DNA of 64,000 bases from contig JAIBAT010000141.1 of the NCBI GenBank assembly GCA_019695055.1, positions 1 through 64,000 on the forward strand, in the 5' to 3' direction. A program made the translations under genes and the position numbers. Positions 17,787 through 26,472 of this stretch are shown piece after piece. The stretch is from Candidatus Sumerlaeaceae bacterium. Its GTDB lineage: Bacteria > Sumerlaeota > Sumerlaeia > Sumerlaeales > Sumerlaeaceae. A model generated the notes under the pieces. The model searched no databases. It worked only from the letters and a program-made list of their open reading frames with translations, and was not told the origin of the DNA. Numbering within the stretch: the first letter of the stretch is position 1; each line of letters begins with the position of its first letter.

Positions 17787-18374
17787 TTAACGTCCCCGGC
17801 TGCCGGCGACACGTTCATCGATGCAGGCGAAGGCAGCGCGAACGCCTTCTGGCGAGGCTGGGAACGCCACGGCGTCCTGTGCGTCAATGGAAAGTTGTTC
17901 CGCCGCAAGAATGGCATCCTGATTTGCAGCAAGGAACACGAATTCCCAGGCATAGGTCTCTCGTTGACGGCTGATCATGTCCGCGACGCGCACTTGCGAG
18001 TACTTCGTGCTGGCATTCTCAAGACCATCGGTGAGAATCGCGACTATGATTTTTCCGGCACGCTCCGCTTCTGTGGTTGCGGCGAGTCGGCGCCCGACAT
18101 CGTCGATGGTGCGCCCGATGGCATCAAACAGGGCAGTCCGCCCACGCGGGACGTAGGTCGTTTCCGTCAGCGGACTAACCTGTTGAAGGGATAGCCCGTC
18201 GTGGACCAGATTGTACTCATGGTCAAACAGCACAAGGGTCAGCCGGGCCTCACTCGGCAGGGATTTCTGCGAAGCAAGGAAAGCATTGAAACCACCCATT
18301 GCATCCGTGCGAACGGATTCCATGGACCCGGAACGGTCCACAATGCACACGATCTCGGTCAGGTTGTGATTCAT
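17787..18374 (-). CDS. VWA-domain protein with MIDAS motif
   Basis: A single von Willebrand factor A domain fills the 195 residues. The metal-ion-dependent adhesion site is complete: DRSGSM (residues 13-18), a Thr in PRGRTALFDAI and an Asp in LTDGLEN. There is no signal peptide or membrane segment, so it is cytoplasmic. AAAGGAG precedes the ATG. Stand-alone VWA proteins of this type often scaffold metal-dependent complexes; no partner (AAA+ ATPase, phosphatase) is adjacent. It is divergent from the SUMF1-like gene. Confidence 0.85.
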   Translation of the reverse strand: MNHNLTEIVCIVDRSGSMESVRTDAMGGFNAFLASQKSLPSEARLTLVLFDHEYNLVHDGLSLQQVSPLTETTYVPRGRTALFDAIGRTIDDVGRRLAATTEAERAGKIIVAILTDGLENASTKYSQVRVADMISRQRETYAWEFVFLAANQDAILAAEQLSIDAQDAVAFPASPEGVRAAFACIDERVAGSRGR

Positions 18375-18525
18375 GGTAAGGCACTCCTTTCATTACAGCA
18401 AGGCTTTGGGGGAGCAAAGCGCCCTTAAGGATTTACGACTGTTCTGGGGCGGAAAAGGTTTGGCCGAGTTTTTCGCTTGAAATGGCTGGTTGGCAGCGAT
18501 GGCTGGTAGTGTATTAAGCAAGTCC

Positions 18526-19404
18526 ATGAAAAGCACGAAACGACTGCAAATACTGGGTTTGCTGGTCCTTTGCCTGCATTTGGTTGCCGGTGCGGCAGAA
18601 ACCAGCGTACCAGTCACAACTATTAGTCTGCCAGGCGGAGTTTCTTTGGATCTGGTTACGATTCCATCCGGAGAGTTCATGATGGGATCCGACGCGCCTG
18701 GCTGGAGCGACACCGACGAGGTGCCGGTCCACAAGGTAACGTTCGCGAAACCTTTTGAGATGGGCAAATTTGAGGTCACACAGCGCCAGTGGATAGCCGT
18801 CATGGGCAAATGGCCCGGAAATCCGCCAGGTGAATGCAATGGCGCAGGGGATAGCTACCCGGCTTACGGGATTTCGTGGACTGACATCGCCGGCGCCAAT
18901 GGTTTTATCGAGAAGCTTAACGAACATGTGAAATCCACAAAGCAGGGGCCCGCAACGTTTCGCCTGCCCAGCGAAGCAGAGTGGGAATATGCCTGTCGTG
19001 CGGGCAGCAGCACCCCCTTCTTTTTTGGAAATACCGACTGCGAGCCGAACAGTTGCACGACCTGCTCCCTGTCGAATTACGCGTGGTTCTGCGGGAATAA
19101 CTCCGGCGGGTGCGGCAGCCCGACGCATGGATCAAAGCCCGTCGGGGGTAAACTGCCCAACGCATTCGGACTCTTCGATATGTACGGAAATGTGCGCGAG
19201 TGGTGCCAGGACATGTCCCACACCAGCTACGACGGCGCCCCCACGGATGGCAGCGCCTGGATCACTCCCGATGCCACCGTGCGCGTCCTGCGAGGCGGGT
19301 ATTGGAACGACCTTCCGTCTGCCTCCTCACGGCGCTTTGCATCTTACAATGGCCCCGACGCACGGAACTTCTCGTTTGGGTTTCGGGTGGTTCGGGCACC
19401 GTAA
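18526..19404 (+). CDS. Secreted SUMF1/FGE-sulfatase-like domain protein
   Basis: An N-terminal signal peptide (KSTKR, a leucine-rich core, AGA-A cleavage region) is followed by a complete FGE-sulfatase/SUMF1-type domain: IPSGEFMMGS, VHKVTFAKPFEMGKFEVTQ, FRLPSEAEWEYACRAG, NAFGLFDMYGNVREWCQD, VLRGGYWND and C-terminal GFRVVRAP. The two active-site cysteines of true formylglycine-generating enzymes, expected just before the GFR motif, are absent (RRFASYNGPDARNFSFGFR). It is therefore probably a structural or ligand-binding member rather than a sulfatase activator. A cysteine-rich insert (CEPNSCTTC) is present. It ends three bases from the convergent TMTC-like gene. Confidence 0.85.
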   Translation: MKSTKRLQILGLLVLCLHLVAGAAETSVPVTTISLPGGVSLDLVTIPSGEFMMGSDAPGWSDTDEVPVHKVTFAKPFEMGKFEVTQRQWIAVMGKWPGNPPGECNGAGDSYPAYGISWTDIAGANGFIEKLNEHVKSTKQGPATFRLPSEAEWEYACRAGSSTPFFFGNTDCEPNSCTTCSLSNYAWFCGNNSGGCGSPTHGSKPVGGKLPNAFGLFDMYGNVREWCQDMSHTSYDGAPTDGSAWITPDATVRVLRGGYWNDLPSASSRRFASYNGPDARNFSFGFRVVRAP

Positions 19405-19407
19405 AAA

Positions 19408-21489
19408 TTATTTACGCGGCGCAAGGAGCAATGGACCCGACGTGGCACCCGCTGGCTTTCGCGGCATCGGGGTCTTGCGTGGCATGACAACAGCGGTCGC
19501 CGTGGTGCCCTTTTCCAGGGCATTCAGGCGATTGACGGCATTTTGCATATTCGGGTTCATTTTAACGGCGGTTTTATACATGGCGACGGCCTCTCCCGGC
19601 TTTCCCATCCGTTCGAGAAGGTTGCCGTAGTTGAAGTAAATGGGTGCGTCGGCGGCGGGGGATTTCAGGGATTCCTTGTAGGCCGCCTCGGCTTCGGGCA
19701 ACTTACCCTGCTTGGTGTAGGCGAGGGCAAGGCTGGCATGAGCCTTGGCGAAGGGATTCTTTATGGCAATGGCCTTCTTGTATTGGTCGATGGCTTCGTC
19801 CACCTGGTTTTTCTCATAGAGGGCCTGTCCGTAAGCCAGGTGCCCGCCGGCGAAATCGGGACGCAGGCGTTCGCCTTCCTTGTACTGTTCGAGGGCTTCG
19901 TCCTTGAGGCCCTTGCTGCGCATGATGTTGCCGAGGTTATATCGCAGCACGCCGTCCTCGGGATTCAGGCGCACGGCCTCCTTGTAGGATTCGAAGGCCT
20001 TGTCGGTCTCACCGCGGTTGTCGTAGATGCGTGCCAGATTATTGTGTGCCATCCATGCGCCGGGATGCTTTGCGATGGTATCGTGCCACAGGGTCTCGGC
20101 ATCCTTGTAGGCGAGGGACTGGCGCCAGGTCTGGGCCGAAAGTGGCACCAGCAGCACCAGGCTTGCGGCCATTACTGCGCCAGCGGGCAGTGGCTTGGTA
20201 ACAAGCTTTCGCCAACCCAGCCCGACCACGGCGGCAAAGAGTCCGATGAGTCCGATGCTTGCATGATATTGGAAATGGTCTGCGACCCAGGAGTAACGCA
20301 TCGGGTAAACGTCGAAGAATCCAAGTGCGGGCACAAGGGTACCACAGAAGACAAGCACGGCAATAAGCGGGCCGCGCCCGATGCGATTGCGCAGGGCCCA
20401 AAGCGCGGCAATTACGCCGAGTACGCCTCCCGGAAAGAGAAACTGCCACCACACGGCCGTGTTGACCTCCCACCGTGGGTAAAAGAAAATCAGTGGATTG
20501 GGCCAGGCCAGTTTGCCCGCATAGAACCAGATGATGCGCCCGGCGAGTAGGATACGCTCCACAAGAGAAAGGTCCCATTCCTTCCCCTCGGCTCCCACAT
20601 GTTCCTTCTCCATATGGGCCGTGAAAATTCCAAGTCCCGCGCCGATGATGAAGAAGGGGATCAGCAATTTGACCTCGCGCATGGTAATGCGGCCACGCTT
20701 CCAGTAGGTGACCAATAGTATGGCAGCGGGCAAAGAGCAGGTAACTGTCTTGCTGAGGAGAGCTGCGAGGAAAAGCCCAAAGCTCAGCGCGTACAGCGGC
20801 CACGATTCATAGGGTCCGGGAGGTTTGGGCTGGTTGCGCCTTGGTGGCGGCAGCACCTCGCCTTCGGGCCTGTCAAGGTGGGAGAAATCGAGCCACACAT
20901 GAGCCGAGAGCATATAGAAGAGGAGCGAGAGAACGTTCTTGTGCTCGGTGATCCATGCGACAGTTTCCACATGGACCGGGTGAACGGCAAGAATTGCCCC
21001 GCCCAGCCAGGCTCCGGGCACTGCCAGCCGCCGCAGCAACCGCCAGAAAAGAATCGCACTGGCTGCATGGACCAGGATGTTGACCAGATGGAATCCCATG
21101 GGATTCAGCCCCCAAAGGCGATACTCCAGCCAAAAGGTCGTGTGGACGATGGGGTAGTACTGCGGCGTGGCTGTCGGCTTTAACCAGATATCGGCCAGCC
21201 CCTGAAGATTGCGCAGGGTCATGTTCTCGGTGACGTAGAAATTGTCGTCCCAGATATACTTTGCGATGATCGCCGGGTAGTATGCGATCAGCGTGATGAC
21301 GACCACGAAAGCTGCGGCCAGTAATACGTCCTGACTCCATCCCGGCGAAGCCACCGGGGCATTTGCAACCGCGCCCCGTTGCGGTGGGCGCATTACCGCA
21401 GCCCCGCCGTCCTGCGGTTTGGGTGCTGGGGATTGCTCCGCTTGACCAACTGCGGGGCGATTTCTGGCAGAGTTTCGCTTCTTGGACAT
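19408..21489 (-). CDS. TMTC-like membrane glycosyltransferase with C-terminal TPRs
   Basis: The 693-residue protein has a basic N-terminus, roughly 10 membrane helices (residues about 55-470) and six or so TPR units (residues about 480-660). The membrane part carries the signature of the TMTC group: WDDNFYVTENMTLR, YYPIVHTTFWLEYRLWGLNP, HLVNILVH and AVHPVHVETVAWITEHKN. Animal TMTC proteins are O-mannosyltransferases; bacterial homologues are widespread and mostly uncharacterised, so donor and acceptor are unknown. It is the last gene of a four-gene minus-strand run. The start is ATG 21489 or 21507. Confidence 0.82.
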   Translation of the reverse strand: MSKKRNSARNRPAVGQAEQSPAPKPQDGGAAVMRPPQRGAVANAPVASPGWSQDVLLAAAFVVVITLIAYYPAIIAKYIWDDNFYVTENMTLRNLQGLADIWLKPTATPQYYPIVHTTFWLEYRLWGLNPMGFHLVNILVHAASAILFWRLLRRLAVPGAWLGGAILAVHPVHVETVAWITEHKNVLSLLFYMLSAHVWLDFSHLDRPEGEVLPPPRRNQPKPPGPYESWPLYALSFGLFLAALLSKTVTCSLPAAILLVTYWKRGRITMREVKLLIPFFIIGAGLGIFTAHMEKEHVGAEGKEWDLSLVERILLAGRIIWFYAGKLAWPNPLIFFYPRWEVNTAVWWQFLFPGGVLGVIAALWALRNRIGRGPLIAVLVFCGTLVPALGFFDVYPMRYSWVADHFQYHASIGLIGLFAAVVGLGWRKLVTKPLPAGAVMAASLVLLVPLSAQTWRQSLAYKDAETLWHDTIAKHPGAWMAHNNLARIYDNRGETDKAFESYKEAVRLNPEDGVLRYNLGNIMRSKGLKDEALEQYKEGERLRPDFAGGHLAYGQALYEKNQVDEAIDQYKKAIAIKNPFAKAHASLALAYTKQGKLPEAEAAYKESLKSPAADAPIYFNYGNLLERMGKPGEAVAMYKTAVKMNPNMQNAVNRLNALEKGTTATAVVMPRKTPMPRKPAGATSGPLLLAPRK

Positions 21490-21491
21490 GG

Positions 21492-23672
21492 CTACTTTTT
21501 CCGGCAAATCACCAGCGGCACGGGCAGCAGGCGCTCGATGCCGCCGAGATCGCTGGGGAGATTCACAACCCCGTCGCGCAAATCATCGCGCAACTTCAGT
21601 GCTTTCGCCCTTGGGTGGGGGAGAAACATCACTGATGATCCGCCGCCATCCATATTCATGGCCGACTGGCACCCAAGATTCAACATGAGTTGCGCAAGCT
21701 CGGCCAGCGTGACGCCCACGGAGTGAGGCAGATTTGCGCGCCCATCAACGACGACGAGGACCACGGACCCGTCAGCCTTCACCCCGATGGCGGTTCGTGG
21801 GGCGCGGGTATCGTTCCAATCATAGGGAAATCGGGTGGGAGCAACACCGCGTTTCTCGCAATTCATCATCGCCGCCGGCAATTCGGTTCGAGCCAGATTG
21901 CTGGTTTCCTCGGCGGAGGGTGTTTCGCGAATGATCAGGGACTGAAACTCCTCGCGTGATTCCCCAAGGGGTACAATCGCGCCATCCGCTACCAGCAGTG
22001 GTCCCACGGCAAATGCGTGGCGCAATTCCAAGTCGCGCCGTCCGTCATCCGAGCGAACCTGTGCCTCCGCCGCATGTCGGGGATCGATGGTGCCGCCAAA
22101 TGCCTCAGAGTCGCCGATGAGCCATCCGTTGGACGGTATTTCGGTGGCCATTTCCTCAAACGTCTCCACGATGGAATCGCCAACGACCACAGACCCAAAA
22201 AATAGCGGGCCAAACGTGTTGTCGCGGTATGGCTTGCCGGCCCGCAGGAAAGACGTGGCGGAGGAGGACTCGCCCTCGAACACCAGCACTTCGGAATTCA
22301 GTTTGATGCCGGCGCGGGTCGTAATTGCGGCGGAGCCATCGTTTGTCAGATGAAAAGTCGCCCGGCGCATCGTTTTTATTTGGTGGGTGCGGCCGTTCTC
22401 CACGAGCAGCGACACAGGGTCGTTCATGGCGCTGTGGAGAGTGGAATACTCTTCGGGGAAATTGAGGAAGAAAGTGGAGTTCGTCGCGCACACAATGTCC
22501 CCATCAAAATCCTGGATCTTTCCCGCGGCTTTAAGTCTTTCGGTGTCCTGAACCACCTCCGATAGGTACGCGCAGCCAGCGAACGGGACCACGCGATGGA
22601 TGCGGATGCAGCCCCCCGCGGTTTCGGCAGGATTGATTCGAAGAGACTCAAAGGTTGGGATGCGATAGGGATCGGAAGTGGGTGCACCCGATGTACCTTG
22701 CTCCTCGTGCACACGCCATGCGGCAAACATCTGCGCATTTTCCCGGGTGTAGGCGTCGACAAAACCGGTGCGGTTGAGTTCCGCGACAGCAAGAGCCAGG
22801 TCCGACTCGGCCGCGTGGTGGGCCTTGGGATCGAAGCTGTGGGCGACGCGGAACAAATTGCGGCCGCGGTCAAAGTATAATGCACGGGCCTTGGTGAGAA
22901 TCTCGATATGGTAGCCCACTATGGCCGTGCGGCCGAAGAGACGCCGCCGCAGCGAGACGTAGCGTTCGCGAAACGGTCCGCGGAATTCACCGGCGTTGGC
23001 GCGATCCACCGGCAGGAACGCCACGGGAAACGTCACACCGCGCTCGGACCGATGCGCACCAGTGGCCCAGAATGTCTGCCAGAAGGCGTTGGCAATGGCG
23101 GCCTGCGACTTCGGATTGCCGCGATCGCATGCGGCGCCGTCCTTTGCCAGTGCGTGGAGCACCAGCGGCCTCACATCGAGCTCGCCTGACGTCAACTTCT
23201 CTGCCGCCACCTCCACAACATTGCATGCCAAGCCACCGGACAATTCGCGGCGCATCGGACTGCGCAGCAGCTCCTCCCACTTGTCCCGACGCTTGCTAAA
23301 ATGCCCGTCCCCATCGCGTAGTACCGTGTCCGACACCACCCAGCATCCGGGCCGTTCGAGTCGCGCCCGCACGGCCCATTCCGTGTCACCCAATTGCTCG
23401 GCAGGCACGACGCGCAGCGATTCAATGTAGAGCGGAAACAACGTAACCTTCTCGCGTGCCCACTCGACGGGCAGGTCCCAGTTTTCTGCGGTTTCAGCGT
23501 CCACTGTTTTGTCCACCGGGCCGGCAATCTCCCGCAGGAATGCCAGAAACGCATCCAGCTGATCGCGGGTTACATCCGGTGACTCAATCGTCACAGCCTT
23601 CAGGCTGAGTATCGGGTCGGGGCTGAGTTCGGGAATGCCAGTCAGTAAATCCATGCTGTGGTTGGGTTCCAT
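21492..23672 (-). CDS. Phosphodiester glycosidase (NAGPA)-domain protein
   Basis: The C-terminal third (about residues 380-726) matches the NAGPA domain, named after the enzyme that uncovers mannose-6-phosphate by removing GlcNAc: VCATNSTFF, RTAIGVKADGSVVLVVVDGR, GVTLAELAQLMLNLGCQSAM and the MDGGGSSVM motif. The first 380 residues match nothing I recognise. No signal peptide is visible from the ATG at 23672. That ATG lies directly against an AAGGA, so a start at 23654 (MDLLTG) is also possible. It starts three bases after the AMMECR1 stop and ends two bases before the TMTC-like start, so co-transcription is likely. Confidence 0.8.
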   Translation of the reverse strand: MEPNHSMDLLTGIPELSPDPILSLKAVTIESPDVTRDQLDAFLAFLREIAGPVDKTVDAETAENWDLPVEWAREKVTLFPLYIESLRVVPAEQLGDTEWAVRARLERPGCWVVSDTVLRDGDGHFSKRRDKWEELLRSPMRRELSGGLACNVVEVAAEKLTSGELDVRPLVLHALAKDGAACDRGNPKSQAAIANAFWQTFWATGAHRSERGVTFPVAFLPVDRANAGEFRGPFRERYVSLRRRLFGRTAIVGYHIEILTKARALYFDRGRNLFRVAHSFDPKAHHAAESDLALAVAELNRTGFVDAYTRENAQMFAAWRVHEEQGTSGAPTSDPYRIPTFESLRINPAETAGGCIRIHRVVPFAGCAYLSEVVQDTERLKAAGKIQDFDGDIVCATNSTFFLNFPEEYSTLHSAMNDPVSLLVENGRTHQIKTMRRATFHLTNDGSAAITTRAGIKLNSEVLVFEGESSSATSFLRAGKPYRDNTFGPLFFGSVVVGDSIVETFEEMATEIPSNGWLIGDSEAFGGTIDPRHAAEAQVRSDDGRRDLELRHAFAVGPLLVADGAIVPLGESREEFQSLIIRETPSAEETSNLARTELPAAMMNCEKRGVAPTRFPYDWNDTRAPRTAIGVKADGSVVLVVVDGRANLPHSVGVTLAELAQLMLNLGCQSAMNMDGGGSSVMFLPHPRAKALKLRDDLRDGVVNLPSDLGGIERLLPVPLVICRKK

Positions 23673-23675
23673 TCC

Positions 23676-24266
23676 TTAGTGTTTGGGCGTGTCTGAGAAA
23701 ATGGCGGCTTCAAACCGGAAAATACGGTCTGGCAGGCCTGGCACGGGTTGCAGTCCGGCCTTCCGGTAAGTGTGTTCCAGAAACTCACGAGAATCCCAAC
23801 CGTACTCCGTGGCGACCTGCGGCAGCAGCAGGCCCCGGACGGCGCGGCTGTCGATAAACAGTCCGTGGCGACCCACAACAATTTCCGAAATGTGCGTGAT
23901 GGGCTCCAATGGCCCGAGCACCGATATCTCGATCTCAAGCTCCTTCAACTCGCGCGGCGTTACCGGTACAAATCGCGGATCCCGGTTTGCCGCCGCGATG
24001 GCGTTGTGAATCACCGCCTCCGCGAGCGGATGAGTCGGCTCGATGATTCCGATGCACCCGCGAAGCTCCCCGTGCAGGTGGAGCGAAACAAAGGCTCCCG
24101 ATGGGTGCTGCATTGCGGCTGTCAAAAGGATGTCCGGGAACTCGCCCAATCGCGGTTCACGCCCGTGGGACTGAAAATACCCGATGGCCAGCCTCGCCAA
24201 ACGCAGAAGCGCATCCTGTTCCTCTTTCGTTAGCAATCCAACCTGCTGCGGTAAGTTCGCCTCCAC
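23676..24266 (-). CDS. amrA: AMMECR1-domain protein (AmmeMemoRadiSam protein A)
   Basis: A single AMMECR1 domain makes up the 196 residues: LTKEEQDALLRLARLAI, the hallmark LRGCIGIIEP, AIAAANRDPRF, LEIEISVLGPLEPI, GLFIDS and GLLLPQVATEYGWDSREFLEHTYRKAGL. The molecular function is unsettled. The domain is often encoded with a MEMO protein and a radical SAM protein (AmmeMemoRadiSam system); neither is adjacent here. The start is uncertain: GTG at 24266 follows the previous stop without overlap; ATG at 24332 would overlap the previous gene by 59 bases. Confidence 0.85.
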   Translation of the reverse strand: MEANLPQQVGLLTKEEQDALLRLARLAIGYFQSHGREPRLGEFPDILLTAAMQHPSGAFVSLHLHGELRGCIGIIEPTHPLAEAVIHNAIAAANRDPRFVPVTPRELKELEIEISVLGPLEPITHISEIVVGRHGLFIDSRAVRGLLLPQVATEYGWDSREFLEHTYRKAGLQPVPGLPDRIFRFEAAIFSDTPKH

Positions 24267-24273
24267 CGGGAAA

Positions 24274-25857
24274 TTACCGCGACACAAAGAAGGAATAAAT
24301 GACACGATCTTCCTGGTCGTCCACGTAGCCATTCACCACCACGTCACCCCGTTTATCGCCATTCAAGTCCTGCACGCGCAGCGACGAGAACTTCGTCGGC
24401 GAGGTGCTCAGTTTCTGCTCGGGCTTAGAGGTAAAACCCTTGATGCCGCCCTGGTTCCGGAAGATGGAAATCTCCTCGGCCCCGGATTTCAGCACCAGGT
24501 CCGGCTTGCCGTCGCCGTCCATGTCGGTGTTCATCACGATCTGCTGCTGGAACAACTGCCGCGCGCCGTAGATGTCGTAGCTCAGCAGCAGCGATTGGTT
24601 GAAGTCGTAAACCTCGTTGAAACGGTTCTTCTTCTTGTCCCACAGGTAAAAGCAAAGCTGCGCGTCGAGGCCGTTGCGTAGATACGCCTTAAGCTGGCTG
24701 GACGGTGACGACGCCTGGAAATCCAGGTGGATCAGCGCGATGTCGATGCAGCCATCGCCGTTCACGTCGCCCAGCGGTAGCAGGTCGCTGTAGGTCAGGT
24801 CGCGGGTCTTTAGCACGAAACTCGGTTCCTTGGGAAACGTGCGGTCGGGCTTCCCGAGAAAGACGGAAACGTCGGTTCGGGGATTCGTCTTTGACGGCAT
24901 TGTCTGAACGGAGAAGGTGTCGAGGATTCCGTCCGCATTGAAATCCACAAGGTTTGGCGCGGCCACAAGGTGGCGGCTCTGCACGCCATAACTTGTCGCG
25001 ATCTGGTCGAACACGTCGCTCTGTGTTCCGTCGAAACCGCCGGCCTCATTCTGGTAAAACACCCGCGACTTTGTCAGCAAATCCAGCCGCCCGTCGAGGT
25101 TGTAGTCCGTGACGAGAAACGCATCGCTGTAAGACTCCGTCCCGAACTGTAATCCGTACCAGCGGTCCAGCCGCGGTGTGGTCTGCACGAGGCTGACCGG
25201 GTCGCTCTCGCCGAGAAAGGACGCCCCAAGGATCGTTGGCTCGCCGCGCATGGCGGTGCGCTGGGCTGATTGCTGGGGCAGATAAACTTTTCCTGCCTGG
25301 GCAAACCGACCTTCCGCGCCGGGTTTGTAGATCTCAAGCTGGTCACTGTTCGGCAGCAGAATGTCGGTGCGTCCGTTGCGGTCAAAATCGAGGGCCGCAT
25401 CGAGAAACTCCAGATAGGGGCCAGCCGTCAGGTCGAACGGTCGCTGAATCAGCGACTTTGGCTCGACCGGCTCGTTCGTCTGCCCGGTCATTTGGGCCAT
25501 GGTCAGGTAATCCACGCCGTTGGGGCCCACCAGCAGCAACTGTGTGCCCTTGGCGCTTACCACCTTTCCCGCGGCCACGGCTGCGTATTCCTTGGGAATC
25601 GGATTCCCTGAGCCGATCTCCACGTCGGGTGCGGTCGGGAAGGTGGAATCCGCCTTCTGCAGAAAGATCAGAATGCGCCGCTGGAACACCACGAGCACAT
25701 CGAACCTGCCGTCGCCGTCGAAATCATAATCAGTGCGCAGGGCCGAAGTAGACGCCGGCAGATTGATGGCCGAACGCACAAACTCCGCCCGCGGCTGCAA
25801 ACCGGAAATCAGCAGCAGCGGGATGGCCAGCAGCAGGCATCGCGTCTTTGGACTCAT
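24274..25857 (-). CDS. Secreted FG-GAP/VCBS repeat protein
   Basis: The 527-residue protein begins with a signal peptide (MSPKTRC then a long leucine-rich core). It contains several FG-GAP/VCBS-type repeats with calcium-binding DxDxDGxxD-like loops: DYDFDGDGRFDVLV, ALDFDRNGRTDILL, VTDYNLDGRLDLL, LVDFNADGILD, GDVNGDGCIDIALI, NTDMDGDGKPDLVL and DLNGDKRGDVVV. The fold is probably a beta-propeller in the periplasm or at the surface. It leads the four-gene minus-strand run. The start at 25857 gives a proper signal peptide; a longer frame to 26007 would bury it. Confidence 0.85.
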   Translation of the reverse strand: MSPKTRCLLLAIPLLLISGLQPRAEFVRSAINLPASTSALRTDYDFDGDGRFDVLVVFQRRILIFLQKADSTFPTAPDVEIGSGNPIPKEYAAVAAGKVVSAKGTQLLLVGPNGVDYLTMAQMTGQTNEPVEPKSLIQRPFDLTAGPYLEFLDAALDFDRNGRTDILLPNSDQLEIYKPGAEGRFAQAGKVYLPQQSAQRTAMRGEPTILGASFLGESDPVSLVQTTPRLDRWYGLQFGTESYSDAFLVTDYNLDGRLDLLTKSRVFYQNEAGGFDGTQSDVFDQIATSYGVQSRHLVAAPNLVDFNADGILDTFSVQTMPSKTNPRTDVSVFLGKPDRTFPKEPSFVLKTRDLTYSDLLPLGDVNGDGCIDIALIHLDFQASSPSSQLKAYLRNGLDAQLCFYLWDKKKNRFNEVYDFNQSLLLSYDIYGARQLFQQQIVMNTDMDGDGKPDLVLKSGAEEISIFRNQGGIKGFTSKPEQKLSTSPTKFSSLRVQDLNGDKRGDVVVNGYVDDQEDRVIYSFFVSR

Positions 25858-26472
25858 GATAATTTGTCCGAATCTTGTGCGCGTCACGTTGCATGGCAAC
25901 AAGTTTTGATGAAGCCAATTTTCCCTTTTGGGGAAAAACAGGGTCCTAAGAATTCCCCCGGACCTTGCCCGGCGTGGCGTTGGTGAAAGTCGAGAAGAAT
26001 CTGTCACTGAGATGTCGATTTTGTGGTTGTGTTTTGCCTGTCCCGGCGCGGGGATGCCAAACCGTAAGGTTGAGGTTCTGGATGTTCCTTTCGCAGTGTC
26101 ACTTTCCCGGTTTTCGCGGAGGCCTCATCGCCGCAACGGGGGACGGACATTTCCTGCGAATCGCGCTGGCACCCTTGATTTTACAGGCGATGGCAAGATT
26201 TTCGCCCGTTTGGAAAAATATTCCGCGGGTGACGATTTAGTTATCGCGCCCGGATGTTATCCGCAGTCCGTTCCTGTTGGTTTTTTGCTGAAAAGTTCCC
26301 CGCGAAGTGTTCCCGGCGGCGCATCGAAACGGTCGGTTCGCCCAATACTTTTTTCGTGTAGAGACACACGGCTTCTGTCCGGTGGAAACGCTGGTCCACC
26401 CGGCAGGTTGCCCCGGCGAGGTGTGAGTGCTTCGCTTTTCATCAAGATAAACTTTCGGCAAAGGTTGGGGTT
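25858..26472. other. 615-base non-coding spacer upstream of dnaA
   Basis: This divergent spacer lies between the FG-GAP gene and dnaA. It holds the promoters of both genes and, by its position before dnaA, may hold part of the replication origin. I see one 9-mer one mismatch from the DnaA box (TTATCCGCA at 26257-26265), a 7-bp hairpin TTTTCCC/GGGAAAA at 25919-25937 and moderately AT-rich patches near 26200-26245. That is too little to call oriC. An open frame at 25928-26488 has an unnatural composition and overlaps the dnaA start, so I do not call it a gene. Confidence 0.45.
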
